The notes beneath the pieces were generated by a model, which was not told the origin of the DNA, ran no database searches, and saw nothing but the letters and a program-made list of their open reading frames with translations. Source: Symbiodinium microadriaticum (lineage: Eukaryota; Sar; Dinophyceae; Suessiales; Symbiodiniaceae). From it: DNA of 64,000 nucleotides. Shown piece by piece: positions 13,103 through 25,100 of the stretch. Each line of letters opens with the position of its first letter. Within the stretch, counting starts at the first letter, position 1. The translations under genes were made by a program, and so were the position numbers. The DNA lies in the NCBI GenBank assembly GCA_001939145.1, contig LSRX01000592.1, positions 302,839 to 366,838 on the forward strand, written 5' to 3'.

Positions 13103-16100
13103 CTGTTTGCCTTCATTCTTCCGAGGGGGGGTGCAAGCGTTCTGTTCTGCGTCAAACTCGTGAATTCTTGTTCGGAATGCCGTAGTGGCAGGATAAATTG
13201 CAGGGTCCACCGAGATTGCTGCGGCCAGGGTGCTGCTCAAGGGCATGGAGGTAGGAAGCACCTGTAGCAGGCCTACCAAAACGCACCCCGTGAAGCAGAG
13301 CTCGAACACGCACCCTCAAATCTGAAGGCTGCTTTTTCGACCACACTCGACCTGTTCTTCTTGATTTCAGGTTCACAATAGAAGCCTTGGACTGCGCGAC
13401 CCACCAAGGCGCGTGAGAGGGAGAGCATGTGGCAAACGGTCATGGCCACCAGGCTGCCGATGTAGGCACGAGAAATCCTCGGCAGGCCGCCGAATGCAGT
13501 CCGAGACGCCCTTGCCTTCATGCATCCCGCGGGCCCAAGCATGTTGTCGCTGCCAAAATAGGTGCCCGGAGTGTAGAGTTTGACCTGCGCGACAGCCCAT
13601 CTTGCAACTGTGTAAGGTGCGGGGCCAGACTGGAGTTCCGTTGCATGCCCAACTTGCCTTGAAACCTCGTTTCTGCAGCTGTGCTGGGCCAGAGTTCATG
13701 ATCCACAGCCTCAGCATTCGGAACTCTCGCAATGTCTTGATGCCCCATGCCACAGCCAAATCTGGGAGCTTGCTTCTCCAGTCTTCGGGTTGGGAGCAAC
13801 GACACTTAAACTGGCTGACTTGCGGGATGATTGTGATGCCTGAGAACCACAATGCTAGAAGACTGGGCGCATATCTCATGACAGCACCGAGGGCAGAGCT
13901 TGTCCCCATTCTCACCCTCTCGCGTGGCCGCATGGTCCGGGAAAAAAGCATGTCGCTCGCAGTAGAGGGCCAGCAAATTCCGGAACTTGCGGTCAAAACC
14001 TCGACTGAGCATGGCATGTCACCCACTACATGCCGCAACTGTCGCAACTGTTCCCGCGACGACTTCTGGCAGCATGACCGTGCAGTGGCTTACCATCCGC
14101 CTGACAGACATCCCATCTCTGCCAAGGGGCCTTTGAAGAGGTTGAGATTCATGAGCCGGCCCGTCACAGTAAAATCCAGGTTTTGCACGATAACGTTGCT
14201 GAACAGCTGGCGCCTTGGCAAGAAGCATCACTTCTGCGAGCATTTACCATCAACTAAAGCAAAAAGCTAGTCGGTCAGACAGAATTCAAGCTCTGCATTC
14301 ATAGAGGTCGGGGCATCCGAGCGTCGGATTTCTAACGCTCCAGTGTTCAGAGCGTCGTTACCTGAGGCTTGAAAAGTTTTCGCCACGCTGCTCTTCCGGA
14401 AACCGGTCGAGGATATTCATGGCTCTCTCCTGGACCAGACAGTCGCGAAAACTTGGCGAACGACTGAACGAGTCGGAATATGCTTGCAGCGCAGGGATTC
14501 GCAAGTGAGTTGTTTCTGACAAATCACAAAAGGGAAGAATGATGGCATCATGGCGGGATCAAGAACGTGGATTCTCAATGGTTCCTGGACAGGTCGCCAC
14601 GTTGAGACCAGCGATCGACAAGACTTTTCTAAAGCAGACGCTTCTCCATTTCCGGCATCACTTTCTCCTCCAATATGTTTCGCGCGCTAGCTACTACAGC
14701 TTCCGACCCGCCTCTCCCTAAAAACCGCTTATTAAAGGCTTATTACCAGCTGCCACCGCCACCGCCACCACGAGCAGAAATACTCTTTGTGCTACTGCAG
14801 CTGCTACAAATTTCAAACACTTCCTTAAGTTGGTGTCGCAAGACCCCACCAATCCACCATGCACGCCTTGAATCAGGTTTGTACCAGGAGGACCTTCCAG
14901 ACATATGTACGCGGTCTGTCCTCTTGATCTGCAATTGAACCAACCCCTTCGTTCCTTTTTGGCAACTCAAAGCTCTAGCCCTTTTGTCGTCCTGGGTCAC
15001 TTCCCAAAATACGCAGAGCGTCGAGGCCTGAATACTTGCCTCACGAGATGCAGCTGAGTTTGACATTTCGCTGCGGGAGTCAAGGACAGAATCCGACAAT
15101 GACAAGCTGAGCCTGTTAGCTTCTTTTTGGCGATTCCTACGGCTCAAGAGGGCACTTTGAAACCGCAGCTTGCTGTAAGGTGGCCGAGCGAGTCTGCGAT
15201 ATTCCAAGCATGGCCAGCTCGCCTCACAAGTCAATGACATGTCGTGATGTACTCAACTCACGGTTTAGGGTTTAGGGTTCAGGGTTCAGGGTTTAGGGCC
15301 GTTTAGGGTTTAGGATCTCAATCTGTGGAGGCCGCTTTCGCTGCACGCAGCTGCTTGTCTGCACAGTCCTGTGCCCCATGCAGCCGCCAGCCTGCGATGG
15401 CCCCCGAGTTCAAGTGCCCAACACGGATCATCTGCTTGATCTGAGTGTCATGTTTCCTGAGCTGTATGAATGAAGCAACAGCAGCCGGCAAAAACGGAAA
15501 TCAATCCAGCCTGTCTTACTACAACTTGAAAACTAGGCCTGCAGCTTGCAAGAGGGTCCAAGTGTCTTGGCTACTTGCCCCTTCTCCTGTTTGTCCTTGC
15601 TCTTGTCGCTGACCTGAGTCAACATACAATGGCCTTGGCCTCTCCGGCCGGGAGGAAAACGCGTGAAAAGAATCATGCGTCAGAAATTTGTGAGTGCGAC
15701 TTCTGTCCTTGTGTCCCAGCTGCATAAACATCTGCGGATCCGTTGAGCAAGATAAACATGGAGTTGCCGACCTCGCCTTGTCAGAACTTTGTGCAATGCA
15801 CCCGCAAAGTTCGCTTTCTCGCCCTTTGGCCGGGAAGGGTTCATGGGCAAAACATGCTCCCCCCTGCCGTAGCAGTTTGGAAGAGGTTTCCATGCTAATA
15901 TAACTCATCCAGCAAGAAGCCTATGCCTCAGTTGCCCTAAACAACATGGCAGCAAAGCATGCCTGGCAGACAGAGGCACTGCAGCAGTCAACGCCACTAG
16001 GAACTGTCACACTTAATGCTCTGCTCAAAACACCAAACCAACGGTGTGCGCCTTCATTGACCACCAGATCACCAGGCATGAAGATCCGGTCTACTGCTGC

Positions 16101-19100
16101 ATTCGCCAGCTCCATGACGAAATCCGGGTTTGTATTCGCGAAGAAGGGCGAATTCCTGATGAGACACTGTGACAAGCGGAAAGCTACTTGGAGGTTCTGT
16201 AAACCTAAACTCTAAACCACCACATCAAGCAATGACTCGCCCTTCCCTTTATCTACAGTCTCAGATTCCGGGCCACAGCCAACATCTCTACATCCACACT
16301 ATTTTGCCCCAGCGACTTGCCGTACCGCCCCGGATGAAAGAGCTACGCCTTGCCATTCGAAAGAGGTTCATGCCCTACCAACCTCTACTCCTAAGCATGG
16401 CAGCCGCCGAATATTGCTTGCACCCGTTTCGAGGACTCGAGGCCGGGTTCTGCATGGTCTGCTCAGTCAAAGCACTGAATTCGCTCGATCAGATCCGCCG
16501 TGTCTGTCTCCTTCGGGGGGAAGCCATACCGCGAATCCGAAGTTAAAGACACTGGACTGGCACTGGCAACGATGGGTTGCATGCTGTGCAGCGAGCGATG
16601 CGCCTTCGGCGTGGTGGTCATGCATTTACTATCACCCATAAGCCTTTGCCATAGCCAAAGGATATCAATCGCTCGCCTGTTCTAACAGCCTCCCTAAGCT
16701 GGCCCCTTGCGTCATGGTCCTGACCACCATTGGAGAGTGTCAGCACCTCGAGGCAAGAAGGGCCGTACAGTGAAAAGCGCAGGCTGGTCGTGCCGTGCAG
16801 GCTTTGGGACACTGAAGGACTTTGTTCTTACTCTGTTGCTTCTTTGCGGTTCTTGGTTATTCGCGCTTGTGTCTGCCGCCACTGGTCCATGTGACATGCA
16901 GAGCTCGGTTGTGTTGAGTGCCAACTGCTACCTCTTGCTTCTACATATTTTCGAAAGAATGGCTGACGGACATGCGCGGCTGTTGCTGCCGCAGTTTGGA
17001 AGAACGAATCTGAAGTCCCCCACCTGGCACAATATCCCTCGCAGCGTGGCCCGCCGGACGCGCATCGGCCAATCCACATACTCGGTAAGTCTGCATTTGT
17101 GCAGCTTCGATGCAACCTCTCAGACACGACAAGCCGGCCTTCATTCGCTGGTCCGGGAAAAGCTCCAGAGCCCGAACCACCACCGCTTGGTGTAGCAGCT
17201 GGCAGTAGCAATGCTTCACTGCCACCACCTGCAGGAGACAGGGATGGAGTCACTACGGGGCTGCAGCATTCATAAGGTGCGACCGGCCGATGTGATTTTC
17301 GTTTCCAGCATGTCCGCTCGCAGCCTTCTTCACTTTAGCGGGGCGTGGCGCCACCCCAAGGGCACTCATCATTCCGAAGACAGTGTTGGCTGCCAGCGTG
17401 CGAGTCTGCTCCTTGCAAGCAAGGGCCCCAAAGCCCTCCTTAATGCGAGGCCTGCAAGAATCCATCTTAAAGGCGAGACTCGGCTTTTGAGCAGGCCTGG
17501 AAGAAAAAGCTAAAATTGATCCAAATGCTATCTACATTACTGCCTTGGGTTTTACACATGGTCTGGCCTCATGCCGCATGCATGTGTGGAGACGACCTTT
17601 GGCGTTTGAAGGCTCGTCTTTCTACAGGGCTTCGGACTCCTTGACTGAAGCGCCTCTTGAGAAGCCCGTGGATCGGCAGCGGATCGCTTGGGTGTGAAAC
17701 GATCGAACAGGATCCTGAAGCCCGGCAGGATCCCGATCCGGACTGGGACAGGTCTTGATCGCGTTGTGGACTCCTTTTCGTTGCCAGTGGGCTATGGGTA
17801 ACCATGGCTTGGGAGCAGCTTGAAGTCCCCGCACGCGTCCTCCGCGCCGTTCTGTGGGTCTGGCTCTCAGCCCTGTAGACTCCGTGGAGCTCAGCTCAGA
17901 GGTCTTGAATTGGATGCTTGATCTGGAATATTGAGAACTGCATCTCCGAATTATTGTCGCTACGCTAAGGTCAGTGTCGACATGGGCTGCCACTGGCGCC
18001 ATGCCTACAGCGGTGACCCGCACCCTTGTCGCGCGGTGAGGGGGGATTCGCAACCCCCGCCCGAACCCACCCACAGCTACAGCCAGCGACCCGGACAAAC
18101 TTGTTTCGGTATTCTGGTTGCAGCTGTTAGGGGCGGGTTTTGAAGGTTTGAGTGTGGAGGGTTTGGGGCAGCATGTAACGCGGCGCAGTGTCACGCTTTC
18201 CGGCCTGAGCGAAAGACAGCCATGGTGGTATAATCGTGCACGCGATGCCGGACAAGGAACATCAGCTTGCGAAGACGGGTGTCAGCAGAGTTGAAGCGGT
18301 TTAAAGCTCAGAGTTAATAGGATCTACGCTGTAACGAGACAAATGCTTGGGGCTTGGGGTTGCCTGAAGGCTTTGAGGTTTGGGCATGTGAAACCGGTTG
18401 TTTTAGTTTCATATACTACTCTGCTTAACGGGACTTAGGGTTCGGAGGAGGGCTGAGGCTTGAGGGTTAAAGGTGCGAGTAATTATGAAGATGTTGGAGA
18501 GTTCGCACCTACAGGATACAGTAAGGACCTCATAAGCGCGGTCAACCCCAGAATCCAGATCCAAGGATCTGTCTCACCTACGGAAGCAGCGTAGCCGCTG
18601 GTGACGATGTGCATCACGCGGGTGCCCATAGGAATCTCGAAGTCGCAAATGGTCTTGCCTGACACGGGTTGGGGGTTTGGGGCTTCGGCGTGGGTTTAGG
18701 GTTTCGACTCACACACTCGCACAAGCAGGCATGGCAGGTTCCGTCCCGAGCTTGCTACAGGCACATGACCGGCCTAGGGTTTAGGGTTGCTCGTTCTTTC
18801 CTCTCAGCATCAGTTAATCGGAAATGTCTTCCATTGGGGCGGGAAGCCCCACTTCCCCACTCCCAAGCATGGGGTTAAGGGTTCAGGGCTTCGCAACTCC
18901 CCAGTTCACAGGCCCCAAGCATTCTTGGGGAGGCTACTCTGAACAAAAGGAACGGAAACTGATTTAGACACCCTAGAGACAAGGAATCCATGCTAGTCCT
19001 TCTTATCTTAAGCTGGAGTCCCCGATTGTTGAAAGGCCAATAAGCTCGTGCTAGGCACTTTTCGGCGACCCTCACTCTGATTACCGGAGGCCCTTTCGGA

Positions 19101-22100
19101 TCCCTCGAAGCTGCGCTCTGCCTTGAACAAAGATGCGGCCCTCAAAGTGAGTTTGGAGGTATCGGAGGAAGTCAAAGCCTCGGTCCCGAACCGTCTTGGA
19201 TTTGGGTTTCGGCTTCGGTCTTTGGTTTTGGAGAGCAGGGTTGAGTTCCCCTTAGCGCTTCTCTTCTTTGGGTCCACGGGGGCTTCGGGGCTCACACTCG
19301 GGCCACTCGGGGGCTAGGGGGCTAAACTTCGGCATTGAAGGCTTTGCATTATAAGTAGAGTAGACACGACTCCTACAGCCCTACAGCTCGCAGAGTCGGC
19401 GCGATGCATTCAAAAAAGGGTAGGCATCCAGTGACTACTGTATCCCAGTCGATCTGGATTTTTCGGGGAACCCAATACCTTTCAATTAGGGAATATACTT
19501 TAAATCATAATATTAAGGCCTCTAATGACTCTAATAACTTAAGGCATATTCCTCAATTAAGGGGTTTTGGGTTCTCTGGGGAAGGGCGCCCAGGCCAAGA
19601 CTTCGATTCTTAGTTCTCGGGATGTTGTCTTGGCTCGGGTTCCGCAAAACTGCACTGCCGGGTAAGACCGAAGGAGCCACAGCTTTGATCAGGTCGTTGA
19701 AAACTTCGTGCCCTGACTGCACTGGGGTAGCTTTCTCAGGCTAACTGGGCCCCTTCAGTTCAAAACAATTAAATTACCATGCCACCATGCCCGCGGGTGC
19801 TACCTTGGGTCCAAGCGTCTGCAGCCAGCCTCATCAAAAATGCTGAGGACGCTAAGCTTTCCACTGTCCACCCTGCCTGCCAAGAACCGCACCACGCATC
19901 AGCTTCTCAGAATCACGAGACTATGGAACATAGCTTTGCCATGCAAACACCTGAAGCCCTGAACCTAAGCGGAACCGCAAGTCGCCACTCAAGAGCAACT
20001 TGGATGCTGAGATGTATCTCCCAGTATGACCGCATAAGATTGGTCGGTGAAGATATGTACAGCTGAGATCTCACAGAGCTCGCCCTTGCCTCGATCTGCG
20101 CGGAGAGCGAGCAGATCCCTCAGGAGACTCTCCTCAAGATGGTGCTCCCATGAAGGGGAAATCTTAACCCAACAGAACTGATATTCTACCGCTGAGGCGT
20201 CGATGGTTGCAGCTGCTAACCAGGTCTCGTTCTCACCATTGGCAAACGCTTTGGCCAGGACCGGGGCAGGAATGAGCCAACAGTGGCATTCCTCAGGCTT
20301 TGGGTTGCTTTTTGGTTGGCTTTGAAAACTCTAAAAGCGGATTCACTGGCTGTTCTTCGCCGTGCGTTCCTTGTTGATGTTACATTTGTGTAGCTATATC
20401 TCTAGTACCAGCAGCAGGGTCTGATCATGAGGGGTGATGCTTTCGAGCAGGAAAAGACACACCTTGTAGACTCCTCGAGGTTGCAAAAAACAAAGCTGCA
20501 GAACTTACTTTGCATCCGAGGGTCTGCATCGGCTTTAACCGAACAGACACGGATGTCATTCAGGCCCAAGAACTCTGTGTCACCGAGGACCTGACTTGGC
20601 ATAGGATTCCCCTCCTAACACAGATACAATGATACAACCTTTAGAAGCCGAGCTCAAGTCATCAGCTCACCAATCGGAATCAAGCCGTGGTAAATGAATT
20701 GGTGTGTGCAGCCGTCCCCACGCGAGCTTTCATGCATGTTTGTTTCGTCCAAGAAACAGCAGGATGCACCGCATCCTCCGAGCTGTTTGCCTCAGGATTT
20801 GCCCAGGTGGACGCATGGGTGGCATTCTAAGAGCCTCCGACCCTAAGCAAGGAGGAGGGCTTCTGCCCTTGAGCGCCAAACTTCGGGGTGTGATTCTTGA
20901 GAGTATAGTTTCGAGAATGACAGTTTAGGGAATTAGGGAGGGGCCCTAGCCCTAGCCCTTGGCTGTCCGGAATGAAACAACAACAGCGGCAGGACAAGTA
21001 GCAGCAACTCAGCACCAGCAATGTTAGACACGAGCAGGTACCATGGTTTACAGGCTTAGCCGTTGCCGCTGCATGCTGCATGACTCATCTAAGCCATCAT
21101 GTGCCCAGGGACATCCAGCTCCATCGCCACTCCCTCGCGCTGGGACAGGCCTCTAAGAGACTCGCCCCTGCGCTCGACGCGAATTGTACGGCCTCGCAAC
21201 AGATCTCAGATTCAGATGATCCAACCCCAGTTCTGCTAGCAATGTCCAACACTAAGTCCGGCAGCAACTCCGGTCAGAGAACGATTGCAGAACCATGACG
21301 ATGACCGGACGATATCGACATACCATTGCAGAGAAGAGCCTGCAATCTCGATGCTTGCGGCCCCACGCGCCAGAAGCACCTTGGGTGCACATCCGGTGGT
21401 CCCAGATGGAAGTCTGTCGGAGTTCATGGGATCGTCCCATGGCCTGTGGCTCGCATGGTGGATTTCGTTCATGATTTCGCAGTAAGAACGAAGAACAACC
21501 TGATAGCAACAAGAAAAATGTACAAGAAAAGTTGCAGCAAGGAGGACCATCTTTCCCGAGGTGCCAGATACTTCTGGTTGGACTCTTCGGCCAAAATCGT
21601 CTCGCCAGGGAAAAAGATACGCCGGACCATGTTGTCCCGAAAGATCTGCAGAGCGGAAACAGCAAGAGAAACTGGGGTGCCTAGTGCTCTTGCTACTTCA
21701 CTCTGAAGCCCAACATCTTCTCCAGCAGGATGCAGACTCCGGCCTGATTCAATATTTCAATATACATTTCAACGCAACAGCAGCCTTAACAGAGGGCACA
21801 CTTATTAACTTATGCCGAAGGCTAGACATTGTTAGCATGGAAAAGTAGGCGAAGCACGGCACGAAGGCCCAAAACGAGAACCCCTGATGCCGTAGGTCCA
21901 CAAGCCTCCCAAGCAGATTCGGAAAGCTGCGCGAAGATGGGGCTCTGGAGCATGCGCTCAGACGTGAGTAGGTGCACGTGGGGCGGCTGAGACAAATACC
22001 TTGACAACCGGCAGCTGCCAATAAAAGCCAGATTCTACTAGTTACTAGCGTTGCACTATGCGGTCACCAGAAAAACCCGTGAATACATCTATTCTCCTCC

Positions 22101-25100
22101 TGACAATCCCTTGCTGCAGCTTGACAGGCGCTTCAGAAGAAGCCCGACCCTACACAAGGGCAGTTGGGCGTGGCAATAAACTGAGCTGCACCCCTGCGCA
22201 GCACCCGCCCAAGCATTGCCCATCGTTTCTCTGTCAGGTGAAAGGTTTTGGGCCTGCTTTCATCTGCGTTCATTCTACCTTTGGGGGGTTGATGGCTGAC
22301 AGTGATGAAGGACCTCCTGCCTTGGCCAGGCATCATGTGCCGGCACCACTCACTAAGCTTCTGATACTCGAGGCCAGCCTCTAAAAGGAGTCCTCAGAGC
22401 TGTTCACTGTATCGCATCCCATGGACTGCTGACGAGGCTCGGATTGAGCAGCTCTTTGTCTGCAGGGAAATCTTTCAAAACATCTTGGAGTACCTCCGGA
22501 GCTAATTGATAGGCAGCCACTGCATTTTGAGGACAACAAGCAAGCCACCTCGCGGCTGACGTCGCACACCATACCTTGCAGAAGTAGGGCTTCAAGAGTG
22601 TTTTGCTTATCACACTCCCCACATCAGCCAACCATAAACCAATTGCACGAATTCCCGCCCTGGAATAAACCCTGCTGGCAGGAAGCATAACCTAACAAGA
22701 TGCAAGTCGTCGGCAATGGTAGCCGTGCAAACAACCCCAACAGAAGCTTAACAAACATCAAAGGCACGCTGCAGTGATACTACGACAGCCGCTACATCGA
22801 TGACTGAGACAACTACTCCTAACAACTACAGCAGTACCAAAAATGAGTTCAGGAGCTCGACATAGTAACACCGACAATGCCCACAGTGCCACGACAAAAT
22901 GTTCAAAGCCGGGACATTAGCTCTCGAGCTTGAACAATAGAAGAAGGCCAGCTACCCAACTCGGCGGCGACGAGCTGTATGTTCCAAAGGTCCTCTTTCA
23001 TGGGAAGTGGAGGAACTCATCGGGCTTCGCTATAATATTGCTGTTGTGGTTGCGGGGTAGCGTGTGGGCTCCTCGTCTGGATGGGATGTGCATACCGGGC
23101 TTCGGGGTACAAGGCCAGCACAGCGCGAACAGCTTACAATCAACAAATCCGTTTCGCCACTATGCCTCCAAAGGACGAAGGATCATGACAGGCTGTTCAG
23201 GACGCTAGGAGGGGCGCTCCGTTCCACCAACTTCTGCTCACTTCGAAGTCCTCCACAGCGAGGAAAAAGGTCTCACCCACGTGGTCCCCTTTCCTCATGC
23301 CACAGTGTGGGGCAGAAAGTGTCTTTGGTTGTGCGACAGCTGGACGTAAACCCTAAAACCCTCAACCCACAAGTTTCACATGGAAAATGTGTCCAGACTC
23401 GAGGATACCAACCCATGAAATCGTGAACCCATGGATGTGTCAGCCGTCTTTGCGCTTGTCTTCGACAGCCTCGTTTCGCCCTAGCAGCTACATGCTAATC
23501 CGGCAAAGCATCCGCATCTGCCCGATGCACCTTGGTGCTTGCATCGATGTCCTAGTAAAAAGCACGGAACCTGCAGATGCTGAATTTGCTGAACATTCGC
23601 CATGGCACCCGAGACGCAATGCCTTGAGCTAAGAATCTTAAGAAGTTCGAGTGTCGCCGGCCCCACGGACAAGCTAGACAGTCTAGAAACGGAAGAACGC
23701 ACAAACACTGCAGCAACGGACCAGCAAAGGGCGTGGCTTCAGGAGGCATATCACAATCTACTCTACCTGGCAATGATGCTGTTGGTGCTGACCACTGCTA
23801 TTTCTGATGGCAACGATAACGGTGACGCTGTTGACGAAAATGATAAATATGGCGATGATGCTCATTACGATGGTGATTTTGGCGGCCCAGATCCCTCTTT
23901 GCTCACATCCTTCTTCTTATGGTCGTGTGCGAGGCACTCCTCACCCAGGAAAATATTGAGCGTGCCCCGGAGAACGATCAGCAGCGCATCCGTGTGGTCC
24001 CCCTTTGCTTGCATCACCTCCAGCTGCGCAGCTTGGGACTTTCTGGGAAAGTTCTGGGCTAGGGCCGAGGTGAAGGTGCCGGTCAGCGTACCAAACATTT
24101 CAACAGAGTCCTCGGATTCCCTGCGCTCGTCTAGAAACGCTGTGCTCTGGACACGGCCCATGGAAACGAGGAGACAGTATCGGCAATAGTGATGCTAGTC
24201 TTGAGTCTTGAATAATTAGAACCAACAGTGAAACAATCGTAATTAACACTTCTCGATGAACTCACTGCACTGCGAGATTGTCAGGAGCCCCTGTCTTTGA
24301 TCCACCGCAACTCAAGGTTTAGGACTCGATTCCCAAGACGACCTGGGCACTTCTCGGCCGCAGAGGCCGAGAAAGGGAGCCCGGCCAAGTTCAGGTCTGA
24401 CTTCACTATTGACCCAACGCCAGAGGAAACATTTTCGGGAACTGCTCCTGAAAAACATGGGCTTCCGCAGTTTCCTGCATCGCAAACCAATTCACGGGAA
24501 ATCACCTCGAAGACAGGCCACAGAACAACCACCACAATACACAACTACGGGACATGGTCGAAGCCTTGCATTTCCCTGAGATGTAGGTTTCAGAACATCT
24601 GGGGTGATAGTGGCTGTGCTGACAACAACACAGGGAGTCCGTCGCCTGGCCCTCATTGCAGATCCTGCTTGTGGTCAATCGGCTCAGCTCCGAAATCATC
24701 TCGGAGCTGCATCCCGAAAACCTTTGCGGGGCCACGCTGTCACTAGCTCGGCTGTCTGTTGGTTCCGAACTGTGCTTTTTGTGGAAATGCTCAGGGATGC
24801 GAAAGCTCTTGATGCTAACTAAGGTGCTAGGCTGCTAGGACCTTCACACTCCTAGCATGACCAAGCTGCTACAATAAACTCAAGACCAAAGAAATGAGTC
24901 AGGATCCAGCTGAGAAGCATCTGAAACTTTGCAAGCTCTGCTTCGATCGCCAGGACGGACATTCCACCATGCGATCCTGGAGTCTTGCCGTGGCGAGATC
25001 ACCCCACACAAAAAAAAAAAACGAGAAGCGAAATACACATCTTCAGGCATATACATGTGCTTGTGTCCTTGCATGTACACGTACGTATACATATGCCTGC

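Noticed and set aside
20070..20150. Minus-strand helix LEESLLRDLLALRADR as a CNBD-2/3 linker exon of gene 1
   Set aside because: Its acceptor phase does not fit, and the neighbouring exons 20237-20291 and 19817-19876 already join in frame with correct domain spacing.
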